This document shows positions 53,879-61,431 of a DNA stretch of 64,000 bases, piece by piece. Every line of letters starts with the position of its first letter. Within the stretch, counting starts at the first letter, position 1. The stretch comes from Phytohabitans rumicis (GTDB lineage Bacteria; Actinomycetota; Actinomycetes; Mycobacteriales; Micromonosporaceae): contig NZ_BLPG01000001.1 of the NCBI RefSeq assembly GCF_011764445.1, positions 8,609,316-8,673,315 on the forward strand, written 5' to 3'. The notes under the pieces were generated by a model, which saw only the letters and a list, made by a program, of their open reading frames with translations, made no database searches and was not told where the DNA came from. Both the position numbers and the translations under genes were made by a program.

Positions 53879-53960
53879 CCGTCGATCAAGGTCATATGGT
53901 CGTGAGTTGATCTCCGTTCGCGACCATTTGCCCTTGATCGGCGTCAGAGTCCATGATCGG
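53879..53960 (-). repeat. dispersed palindromic repeat, copy 8
   Basis: A more decayed copy: left arm CCGTCGATCAAGGTCATATG, loop TTGATCTCCG (reverse orientation), right arm CCATTTGCCCTTGATCGGCG, and a degenerate outer arm GTCCATGATCGGG. It fills the gap between the GT2 gene and the next membrane protein gene and lies directly upstream of that start. Confidence 0.78.
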
Positions 53961-53969
53961 GTGCCGCAG

Positions 53970-55229
53970 ATGAGGGATATGCCGGTGCAGGGACCTGTGG
54001 TCGCGCTCTGGGCTCTTGTGGCCATGAGCGCCGTGGCGTTCGGTACGGCGTTCTGGCGCCGCTGGGCGCCCCCGCTGTGGGTCGCGCTGGCCGTCGGTCT
54101 CGGCGTGCGGGCGGTCACCGTGGCCCTGTCGTACGATCTGACGCCGCGGGATGTTGCGATCTACTTCCAGAACGCCGGACGGCTCGTCCTCGACGGCGCG
54201 GACCCACTGACCGGCCTGCCCAGGTTCCAGTGGAACTTTCTGCCCCTTATGCCGTACATCTTCGGTGCCGAGATCTCTACCGGGCTGCCCTGGCAGGTCG
54301 CCGGCAAGATCGCCCCGGTACTGGCCGACCTCGCCATGATTGTTCTCCTCATGCGTCTCGGCGGCGCCGAACGTGGGTCACTAGCGGCGTTCCTGTACGC
54401 GGTCTGCCCGCTCGCCATCCTGGTGACGGCCGTGCATGGCCAGGTCGAGCCGGTGTCCCTGGCGCTCGGCGTGGGCGCCCTACTGGCGGCGCGTCGAGGT
54501 GGTCCGGGCTGGGCCGGGCTCCTCGCCGGGCTGGCGGTCGCCTCGAAGACCTGGCCGGTGATCCTAATCCCGGGCATCCTGCGTGAGGTGCCGGTACGGC
54601 GGTGGTGGGCGGTCACGGCGGGCGCGGTGGTGGCACCACTCCTGCTACTGGCGTCGATCCCGCTGTTCCTGCACGACTCGGTGCGGGAGGCGGTGCACGT
54701 ACTTACGTCGTACCGGTCGCTGGTGGGCCGGTGGGGCTGGGCGGGTGTGCTCAATTACCTCGACGTCGCCGGATTCGGCTACGCCGGGCCGAAGATCGAC
54801 ACCATTCAGCGGGTTGGCACGCTCGTGACCGCCGTTGCCGTGCTGTCGGTCCTGGTGCTCTTCCGCAAGGCCGACGCCATCGCGCTGACCGCGGCGCTCC
54901 TCCTTGCGTTCCTGGCCGTCACCGCCGGGTTCGGCGTCCAGTACCTGCTCTGGCCGTTGCCGTTCGTGTTGCTGCTGCAGAAGCGCCTGGGCCTGGTCTG
55001 GGCGCTGCTCGCCAGTGGATGGGCGGCCTTCTTCTACCTGGTGACCGTGCCGTACCCCAAGCTCAACTACTTCACCGAGGACACCCTGCGGTGGTCGTCG
55101 CTGCTCGTCATCGCGGCCGGCGTGGCGGCGATCCCGTGGCGCGACCGGAGCAAAGAGGCGACGCAGCCCGTCATAGCCGCCCCGAAGCCGGACCAACTCC
55201 CGCGAAAGCCCGTACCCGCAGGCGGGTGA
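53970..55229 (+). CDS. polytopic GT87-like mannosyltransferase/membrane protein
   Basis: A 419-residue protein with about ten membrane helices. DLTPRDVAIYFQNAGRLVLD near residue 55 holds an Asp in the first outer loop, as in GT-C glycosyltransferases of the GT87/PimE type that take polyprenyl-phosphate-mannose. GLAVASKTWPVILIPGILRE is a family-like loop. The start is ATG at 53970 or the one three codons later. Dispersed repeat copy 8 lies just upstream, so its promoter or leader may lie in the repeat. The GT2 gene before it could supply the donor. Confidence 0.8.
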   Translation: MRDMPVQGPVVALWALVAMSAVAFGTAFWRRWAPPLWVALAVGLGVRAVTVALSYDLTPRDVAIYFQNAGRLVLDGADPLTGLPRFQWNFLPLMPYIFGAEISTGLPWQVAGKIAPVLADLAMIVLLMRLGGAERGSLAAFLYAVCPLAILVTAVHGQVEPVSLALGVGALLAARRGGPGWAGLLAGLAVASKTWPVILIPGILREVPVRRWWAVTAGAVVAPLLLLASIPLFLHDSVREAVHVLTSYRSLVGRWGWAGVLNYLDVAGFGYAGPKIDTIQRVGTLVTAVAVLSVLVLFRKADAIALTAALLLAFLAVTAGFGVQYLLWPLPFVLLLQKRLGLVWALLASGWAAFFYLVTVPYPKLNYFTEDTLRWSSLLVIAAGVAAIPWRDRSKEATQPVIAAPKPDQLPRKPVPAGG

Positions 55230-55259
55230 GCGGTCCTCTAATGACGCCCGGGAGGCCCG

Positions 55260-56132
55260 TCAGATGGGTCGGAGGCGCCCGAGTTCTGTGCCCCGGGCGT
55301 CCATGAGCACGAGCACCTCCCGGTCCAAGCCGGCCTGTCGGGTCCTGGCGAGCCACTCCCCGACCAGGATGTTGGCGCAACCGATCTCAGTGGTGGGCCC
55401 GGCGGTCGCCAGCATGACGCCGGAGGGCCCGGTGGTCCACCGCCCGGCCACGTCATTGCAGCCGTCGGATCCGTGCCAGCGGCCGTCGCGATGCAGTTCA
55501 ACGAAGGGCCCTTTCGGACCATCTCGTCCGCTATCGGCCGGCACCCACCGGCGGTCCAGAACGTCGCGCGAGGCCGGGACTAGACCCGGAGGCAACGGCG
55601 CCGCCGGCGCGAGCTCACGCCGTGCGGCGTCGGTTACGACCGGTGGTTCCGCCCAAGCCGGCGCTACGTTGGCGGGTATCGGGGTCGGGTGGCCGCCGGG
55701 CACCAAGCGGGCGACCTGGACACCGCTGGCGTCGAGCAGCACACGATCCACGCCGTCGATCCGGAAGGCGGTCGCCCGCCGCAGCCACCCTGGTGTCGCG
55801 TCAGCGCCGTGTGGCGCCGGACATCCTCCGTCACCATCCAGCTGGGCGACGAACAGACCAACGTGGTCGGCCCGCCAGGATCCCGGCTGGACGCCGCAGG
55901 AGCGCCATAATGTCAGGAAGTAGCCCTCCGCGGCAATACGCAGAATTGCATCAGGCTGCTCACCGGGAGCGGTGAGGCGCCAGGATCCGATCAATGCAAC
56001 CGGGTCGAATCCGGCAGCCTGGGCGGCCGCCGACGCATCCGTTGGCTGCCCGCTGGATCCGTCTGGCGCGGCGGCGCCGCAACCTGCGATGAACCACAGA
56101 ACGACGGCCAGGGCGACGGCTCTCTTGTACAT
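55260..56132 (-). CDS. META-domain lipoprotein
   Basis: A 290-residue lipoprotein: signal MYKRAVALAVVLWFIAGC with a lipobox, the lipidated Cys at 18, then a flexible linker. Residues 45-165 are an uncharacterised domain (LIGSWRLTAPGEQPDAILRI; TLWRSCGVQPGSWRADHVGL) that looks like a degenerate META/heat-shock HslJ-type repeat. The C-terminal part (RRWVPADSGRDGPKGPFVEL, HGSDGCNDVAGRWT, ATAGPTTEIGC) is the META pattern proper. The function is not established; HslJ-like proteins are linked to antibiotic tolerance. It is divergent from the protease gene across a lower-GC gap. Confidence 0.8.
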   Translation of the reverse strand: MYKRAVALAVVLWFIAGCGAAAPDGSSGQPTDASAAAQAAGFDPVALIGSWRLTAPGEQPDAILRIAAEGYFLTLWRSCGVQPGSWRADHVGLFVAQLDGDGGCPAPHGADATPGWLRRATAFRIDGVDRVLLDASGVQVARLVPGGHPTPIPANVAPAWAEPPVVTDAARRELAPAAPLPPGLVPASRDVLDRRWVPADSGRDGPKGPFVELHRDGRWHGSDGCNDVAGRWTTGPSGVMLATAGPTTEIGCANILVGEWLARTRQAGLDREVLVLMDARGTELGRLRPI

Positions 56133-56449
56133 GTAGGTTCCGACGGTGATGGACGTCCAACGGTTGCCTCGATCCACGTGCTCATTCTGGATGATGACGT
56201 GAGTGCCGGACCTATGGTTTATTACACCTTGTCGTATTTATGTTGTCCGGCAGTGCGGCGGGCGAACGACCCAAAGCCATGTATCACCACATTCTACGGA
56301 ATGATCGCCGGGCTACCACACGATGACTCAAGGTTCAACCGTTTCGCGAGGCGCATTCGGATATGTAGATTCAACGCGACGGGCTAAGGCGGGGGCCATA
56401 GGTGTTCGTGTATCCCTCGTGTACCCGACGGTAGCGAGGAGGGGTCGCC
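56133..56449. other. 317-bp lower-GC intergenic region
   Basis: Clearly richer in A and T than the rest of the window (TTTATTACACCTTGTCGTAT and CACCACATTCTACGGAATG stretches). No supported gene. It should carry the promoters of the divergent lipoprotein and protease genes. I did not find a clear operator. Confidence 0.5.
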
Positions 56450-57742
56450 ATGTCCGTGCCACCAGGAGTGGTCCGTGGCCGTTCAAGGATTATCCGCACG
56501 CGAAGAATTGTCGCCGGAGTCGTGTTTGCGTTGCTGGTCAGTGCCGTGCCATTTCAGAGCGCGGCGGCGGCACCAGCCGCAATCTCGGAAATTGAACTCC
56601 TGACGAGAGCCTATCTGAAGACTTTTCCGCAACTGACCCGGGCACAAGCCGAAGAGGCGGCCGCCGGCCAAGGAAAGCGGATTTTGCTGCGCGAGCGATT
56701 GAGCGCCGAGCGCCCTGCGGGCTTCGGTGGCTCGTCTTACGAGCCGTTGACCAATACAGAGCGGGTGGCCGTCACGGACGCCGAAACAGACCGCCGGGTT
56801 GTTGAACTGGGCTCGCAGTTTGGTGTCAAGGTGATGACTCGACGCGTCAAATTCAGCTATCGGGCCTTGGAAGGCGTGGCCAACTCGTTGAACAAGAAGG
56901 GGGTTCGGGGCCTTGGTCACGGATTCCGCTACGCGGGCGTGGATGTGTCTTCCAATCGCGTGGTCGTGGCTGTGGAGCCGGGCGCGATGGCGCAGACGAA
57001 AGCGGCGACGGCCTCCCTGCCCCAGGTGCGACTGGTCCCGCCTGCCGCCAGTGATGCGGTGCCGGAGGTTTGCACCGACAGATACCATTGCGGCAATCCG
57101 GCTCGCAGCGGGATCAACATCTGGCATCATAGCGACAGGGCATGGTGTTCGCTCGGCTTCACCGCACGGACCTCGACCCCTCCTGTAAGCCGGTGGATTA
57201 TTACGGCCGGACATTGCGCCGAAGGGGAGGGCGGCGGTCGTGGTGTGCAGTGGGGACATGGTGGGCAGCCGTTCGGGCCGCTGCAGTCGTTTTTTAATGT
57301 AGGAAATGTCGACGTGGCCCGCATTAGGGTCGACAGCTCATATTGGGTCACAGGTGGATACATGTACACCGAGACCAATCCCAATACGACTGTGGACGTT
57401 GACCTCGCGATTCAGTACCGCGCGTCTATTGCCGTAGGCGACGGCGTGTGTCTGAACGCCCGGCGCGGCGCGGTCTGTGGCGTCGTCACAAATACGGTCG
57501 ACTCCAGAGGTATGGTCCGTGTGGATGCGGACGGCTGCCCCGGCGATAGCGGCGGCGGCTGGTACTGGCCTGGCGGCAGCGGCCGATGGGCCTTTGGAAT
57601 CCACCATGGTGGTACGACCAGTTGTCCGGCGGACGGCGCGCCTGCCGGAGGAACCTCGTTGTTCAGCACGTTGCCCGACATAAATGCGTACTGGGATGGC
57701 GAAGATGCTATAGGTGCGGGGCTGCGGGTCGAGACGCGATAG
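56450..57742 (+). CDS. secreted chymotrypsin-like serine protease (S1)
   Basis: A 430-residue exported protein. It has an Arg-rich N-region and signal helix (RIVAGVVFALLVSAVPFQSA), and a pro-region to about residue 205 like those of alpha-lytic/streptogrisin proteases (ALEGVANSLNKKGV; RYAGVDVSSNRVVVAVEPGA). The protease domain has the catalytic triad: His in WIITAGHCAEG, Asp in VGNVDVARIRV, Ser in ADGCPGDSGGGWY. Cys pairs flank the His and Ser as in S1 proteases. GAGGAGGG precedes the ATG. Codon use is less GC-biased than in neighbours (more A/T third positions), suggesting recent transfer. Confidence 0.9.
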   Translation: MSVPPGVVRGRSRIIRTRRIVAGVVFALLVSAVPFQSAAAAPAAISEIELLTRAYLKTFPQLTRAQAEEAAAGQGKRILLRERLSAERPAGFGGSSYEPLTNTERVAVTDAETDRRVVELGSQFGVKVMTRRVKFSYRALEGVANSLNKKGVRGLGHGFRYAGVDVSSNRVVVAVEPGAMAQTKAATASLPQVRLVPPAASDAVPEVCTDRYHCGNPARSGINIWHHSDRAWCSLGFTARTSTPPVSRWIITAGHCAEGEGGGRGVQWGHGGQPFGPLQSFFNVGNVDVARIRVDSSYWVTGGYMYTETNPNTTVDVDLAIQYRASIAVGDGVCLNARRGAVCGVVTNTVDSRGMVRVDADGCPGDSGGGWYWPGGSGRWAFGIHHGGTTSCPADGAPAGGTSLFSTLPDINAYWDGEDAIGAGLRVETR

Positions 57743-57754
57743 GCGAAACAATAT

Positions 57755-57790
57755 CGCCGGACGTGCCCTGGATCCGGGGCACGTCCGGCG
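57755..57790. terminator. bidirectional hairpin terminator
   Basis: CGCCGGACGTGCCC (57755-57768) and its exact complement GGGCACGTCCGGCG (57777-57790) around 8 bases, between the convergent protease and GT2 genes. Confidence 0.75.
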
Positions 57791-57801
57791 TTCGTAAGTG
57801 C

Positions 57802-58511
57802 CTATGCCGCCCCGGCGCGGTACTTACCACGGATGGCCACGCGGGTACGCGCGATGATCCAGAGCGCCTCGACGCCGTCCCAGGCGGTGATCTTCTTACC
57901 CTGCTCGCGCCCGCGGGCGCGGTAGGAGATGGAGATCTCGTACGGCCGGTGCCCCAACCGGAGCAGCTTGCCGGTCGCCTCGGCCTCCATGCCGAACCCG
58001 GCGGACCGGATGTCGAGCCGGCGGTACAGCGCCAGCGGCATCAGCTTGAAGCAGGTCTCCAGGTCGCTGATGTAGCAGTTGAAGACCACGTTCGCGAACG
58101 TGGTCACGAGCCGGTTGCCCATCACGTACCAGAACGAGAACGACGAGTGACTGCCGAACGTCCGGGTGCCGTAGACGACCTCCGCCTCGCCTGCGATCAC
58201 CGGTGCCAGCAGCCCCGGAATCTCCTCGGGGAGTACTCCAGGTCGGCATCGCAAATGATCATGTAGTCGCCGGTGGCCGCCTCCGCCGCGGTGCGGATCG
58301 CGGCGCCCTTCCCACGGTTCTTCTCGTGGGTGATCACCCGCGCCCGAGGGTCGTCGATGGCGGCGAGGGACTCGTGCGTGCCGTCCTTGCTGCCGTCGTT
58401 GACGATGACCAGCTCGAAGTCGACCGGATACGCCACGTCCAGAACGCGCTTGACGGCGACCGCGATCGTCGCCGCCTCGTTGTAGACGGGCATCAGGATC
58501 GATAGCTTCAT
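57802..58511 (-). CDS. GT2 polyprenyl-phosphate glycosyltransferase, one frameshift
   Basis: About 236 residues after restoring one base. The N-terminal part reads MKLSILMPVYNEAATIAVAV, VIVNDGSKDGT and GDYMIICDADLEYSP, then the frame breaks in a C4 run on the coding strand (58228-58231). The second part (EEIPGLLAPVIAGEAEVVYG, DLETCFKLMPLALYRRLDIR) is a normal continuation of a DPM1-like GT2. No membrane helices, so a soluble or peripheral enzyme that makes polyprenyl-phosphate-mannose or -glucose. ATG at 58511 behind GAGAGG. Divergent from the GT4 gene. Confidence 0.9.
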
Positions 58512-58576
58512 GGGACCTCTCATAGTGGCTTTCGGCGCCGCGCCGCGCAGACGATATCAGGTTGACGTGTGTCCGG

Positions 58577-58582
58577 TACGCT
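58577..58582 (+). promoter_or_regulatory. TACGCT -10 box for a leaderless GT4 message
   Basis: TACGCT fits TANNNT and lies six bases before the GTG at 58589. No ribosome-binding site precedes that GTG. A leaderless start is therefore likely. Confidence 0.45.
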
Positions 58583-58588
58583 CTGCGG

Positions 58589-59713
58589 GTGCGTTGGCTG
58601 GCGTTCGGGACCTACGACGTCGAGCGGCACCCACGGGTAGCCGTGCTCATCGAGGGGTTGCGGGCAAGCGGTGACGAGGTCGTCGAGGTCAACGCCCCGC
58701 TGCACCTGTCGACCGCGGCCCGGGTGGCCATGCTGCGCCAGCCCTGGCGCCTGCCGGTGCTGGCCGGAAAGCTCGCCGCGTGCTGGGCCCGCCTGGTCGT
58801 AGGGGCACGCCGGGAGCTGCGCCGCCAGCGGCCCGACGCGGTGCTCGTCGGCTACCTCGGCCACTTCGACGTACGGCTGGCCCGGCTGCTCTTCCGGTCC
58901 ACGCCGATCGCCCTCGACCACCTGGTCTCCGCCGCCGGCACCGCCCAGGACCGCGGGCTGGCCGGCAAGGGCGGCCTCAAGCACCGGCTCATGCGCTGGA
59001 TCGACCGCGCCGCGCTGCGGCGCGCCGACGTGGTCGTGGTCGACACCGCCGAGCAGGCCGCGACGCTGCCCGCCGAGGCGGCCGACCGCGCCGTCGTCGT
59101 ACCGGTGGGCGCCTCATCGGAGTGGTTCGCTCGTGGCGGTGGCCTGCCAAGCCCCTCGGCCGGCCAGCTCAGCGTGGTCTTCGTGGGGCTGTTCACGCCG
59201 CTGCACGGCACGGCGACGATCGGGGCCGCGCTGGCCGAGCTGGCCGGCGACGACCGCGTCGCGGTCACGATGGTCGGCACCGGCCAGGACTACGCGCGCT
59301 GCCGCGAGCTGGCCGCCGCCAACCCCCGGGTCACCTGGCTCGACTGGGTGCCCGGCGCCGAGCTGCCCGACCTGGTGGCGGCACACGACGTGAGCCTCGG
59401 CATCTTCGGCACCACCGACAAGGCGCTGCGGGTCGTCCCCACCAAGGTCTACCAGGGCCTCGCCGCCGGATCCGTCGTCGTCACCTCCGACACCGCCCCG
59501 CAGCGCGCCGCGCTCGGCGACGCCGCCGTGCTGGTCCCGCCGGGCGACCCCGGGGCGCTGGCCGCCGCGCTGCGCGAGCTCGCCGGCGACGCCACCCAAC
59601 TCGCCACCCTCAAGAGCAGCGGGTACGCCCTAGCCAGCGACCGCTACCGTCCCGTCGAGACCGTCCGGGCGTTGCGCGAGCGCGTCCACCCTGAGTCGAA
59701 GGTAGACAGATGA
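58589..59713 (+). CDS. GT4 family glycosyltransferase
   Basis: A 374-residue GT-B enzyme. It opens VRWLAFGTYDVERHPRVAVL. The domain junction is LSVVFVGLFTPLHGTATIGA and the C-terminal nucleotide-sugar region is VVPTKVYQGLAAGSVVVTSD, as in GT4 enzymes, with an unclear EX7E motif. The GTG at 58589 is chosen because a TANNNT box precedes it at leaderless spacing. A TTG nine codons upstream is possible. It overlaps the methyltransferase gene by four bases. It probably adds a sugar to an envelope glycan or glycolipid. Confidence 0.87.
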   Translation: MRWLAFGTYDVERHPRVAVLIEGLRASGDEVVEVNAPLHLSTAARVAMLRQPWRLPVLAGKLAACWARLVVGARRELRRQRPDAVLVGYLGHFDVRLARLLFRSTPIALDHLVSAAGTAQDRGLAGKGGLKHRLMRWIDRAALRRADVVVVDTAEQAATLPAEAADRAVVVPVGASSEWFARGGGLPSPSAGQLSVVFVGLFTPLHGTATIGAALAELAGDDRVAVTMVGTGQDYARCRELAAANPRVTWLDWVPGAELPDLVAAHDVSLGIFGTTDKALRVVPTKVYQGLAAGSVVVTSDTAPQRAALGDAAVLVPPGDPGALAAALRELAGDATQLATLKSSGYALASDRYRPVETVRALRERVHPESKVDR

Positions 59714-60450
59714 CCCAGCCCGCACCCCCGCTCGCCCCGCGCGCCGCCCTGCGCTGGGCGGTCGTCCGCAACGCCGTACGGCGGGTCGCCCCGTCGACCA
59801 TCCTTGAGCTGGGGTGCGGCCGGGGCGGCTTCGGCGCGCGGCTGGCCCGGATGGCGACGTACACGGCCGTGGAGCCGGACGAGACCTCCTGGCAGGCCGC
59901 GCACGACCAGATCACCCCGGCCGGCGGCACGGTCATCCACGGCGACCACCACAAGGCGCCCGACCCGGGTACGTACGACCTGGTGTGCGCGTTCGAGGTG
60001 CTGGAGCACCTGGCCGACGACGCGGGCGCGCTGGCGGAGTGGCTGCCCCTGGTACGCCCCGGCGGGCACCTGCTGCTGTCCGTGCCTTCCGACCCGGAGC
60101 GCTTCGGCCCGTGGGACGAGCACGTGGGCCACTACCGGCGGTACAGCTCCGACCAGCTCGGCGAGCGGCTGGCCGCGGCCGGGGCGGTCGACGTCACGCT
60201 GCGGCACTACGCCTGGCCGCTGGGCTACGCCCTGGACAGCGTGAGAGACCGCCTGGCCACCCGCCGCAAGTCCGACGTGGCCCAGTCCACGGTGGAGGAA
60301 CGCACGGCCGGCAGCGGTCGCGTCCTGCAACCCGCCGCCCGTCTCAGCGGCCTGGCCATCCGCGCCGGCGTAGCCCCCTTCGTAGCCCTCCAGTCCCTCT
60401 CCCCGAGGAAGGGCCCCGGCCTAGTAGCCCTAGCCCGCCGCCCCACCTAG
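59710..60450 (+). CDS. class I SAM-dependent methyltransferase
   Basis: A 246-residue methyltransferase. Motif I is ILELGCGRGGFGARLARM (near residues 31-48), the acidic end of strand 2 is TAVEPDE, and later motifs are YDLVCAFEVLEHLADDAGAL and LVRPGGHLLLSVPSD. This is the Methyltransf_11/23 type that often methylates sugars or lipids. It is coupled to the GT4 gene (ATGA), so it may act on the same glycan. It faces the flippase gene across a palindrome. Confidence 0.9.
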   Translation: MTQPAPPLAPRAALRWAVVRNAVRRVAPSTILELGCGRGGFGARLARMATYTAVEPDETSWQAAHDQITPAGGTVIHGDHHKAPDPGTYDLVCAFEVLEHLADDAGALAEWLPLVRPGGHLLLSVPSDPERFGPWDEHVGHYRRYSSDQLGERLAAAGAVDVTLRHYAWPLGYALDSVRDRLATRRKSDVAQSTVEERTAGSGRVLQPAARLSGLAIRAGVAPFVALQSLSPRKGPGLVALARRPT

Positions 60451-60459
60451 CCGCCCAGC

Positions 60460-60525
60460 CCGTCGATCTTGAAGTTGTCAGGCCGAGTTGTCCGGAATGG
60501 CGCCTGACAACTCCAAGATCGACGG
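60460..60525. repeat. inverted repeat CGTCGATCTTG/CAAGATCGACG
   Basis: CCGTCGATCTTGAAGTTGTC with AGGC pairs with GCCT and GACAACTCCAAGATCGACGG, one mismatch, around 18 bases. It lies between convergent genes, contains the stop of the flippase gene and encodes its last residues (SILELSGAIPDNSA). It probably works as a bidirectional terminator. The palindrome looks like a dispersed REP-type element. Confidence 0.7.
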
Positions 60526-61431
60526 CTCTGCTCGGCGGCGGCGCCTTAGTTGCAGCGTCGCTAGGAGGAGGTCCACGGCGGTGATGATCATGCGGGCGAC
60601 CAGGGCAACGACGAACGCCTCGGGCGCGGACAGTACCGAGGAGAGCGCCGCCGCCAGCGCCAGGTCGCGGACGCCCGCGCCGGCGGGCAGCCCCACCGCG
60701 AGCAGCCCGACGCAGTGGGCCAGCGCGTAGCCGCCGATCGCCGCCGGCAGCGCCTCGCCGGGCGACCCGCCGAGCCCGAGCACCAGCACCCACGCGCTCA
60801 GCCCGAACATCAGCCACACCAGCATCTGCAGCCCCGCGGTGCGCAGCAGCCCGCGCCACGACGGCGGGTGGTCCAGCGGCGCCCGGCGGAGCAGCCGCAG
60901 CGCGAGGTTGACCCCCCAGGTCAGCAGCTTCGGGTGCAGCCCGATCAGGAACAGCGGCGCGAGCAGCGCCACCCACCAGTACTCCTCGGCGGCGGCCGGC
61001 GCGGCGAACGGCAGCGTCACCAGCGCCACGGACAGGCCGACGGCCTCGGCGATGACGATCGTCAGCACGCCGACGGTGAGCGTGGTGCGCCGCGGCACGT
61101 GCAGGTCGCGGGCCAGCTCGGCCTGGCTGAGCATGGACCAGATCGAGCCGGGGATGTACTTGCCGAGCTGGCTCAGGTAGAAGATCCGCGCCGCGTCACC
61201 GACCCGCAGCTTGGCGCCGAAGTCGGCCATCAGCGAGCGCCAGGTGAACAGGGCGGCCACCATCGCCAGCAGCGACAGCGGGAACGCCCCGGCGACCGCC
61301 CACGGCGACAGCTCGCGCAGCGCCGCCTCGAGCTCGGCCCAGTTGCGGACGATGGCGGCCACGGCGGCCGCCAGCACGATCACCAGGACCGCGACGCGCA
61401 GCCGCGACCGCCAGGACGATGTCTTGTTCAT
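60478..61431 (-). CDS. lysylphosphatidylglycerol synthase-like flippase domain membrane protein
   Basis: A 317-residue protein of the LPG_synthase_TM (AglD/UPF0104) family with about eight helices: RVAVLVIVLAAAVAAIVRNW, PWAVAGAFPLSLLAMVAALF, FYLSQLGKYIPGSIWSMLSQ (the family GKYIPG motif) and GLLAVGLPAGAGVRDLALAA. Family members without a catalytic part are thought to flip lipid-linked substrates. ATG overlaps the YfhO-like stop (ATGA), so the two are coupled. The last 14 residues come from an inverted repeat. Confidence 0.88.
   Translation of the reverse strand: MNKTSSWRSRLRVAVLVIVLAAAVAAIVRNWAELEAALRELSPWAVAGAFPLSLLAMVAALFTWRSLMADFGAKLRVGDAARIFYLSQLGKYIPGSIWSMLSQAELARDLHVPRRTTLTVGVLTIVIAEAVGLSVALVTLPFAAPAAAEEYWWVALLAPLFLIGLHPKLLTWGVNLALRLLRRAPLDHPPSWRGLLRTAGLQMLVWLMFGLSAWVLVLGLGGSPGEALPAAIGGYALAHCVGLLAVGLPAGAGVRDLALAAALSSVLSAPEAFVVALVARMIITAVDLLLATLQLRRRRRAEPSILELSGAIPDNSA

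Noticed and set aside
56178-56387. Possible 69-residue gene in the lower-GC gap
   Set aside because: No ribosome-binding site, no family resemblance, and it overlaps the promoter region of two divergent genes.
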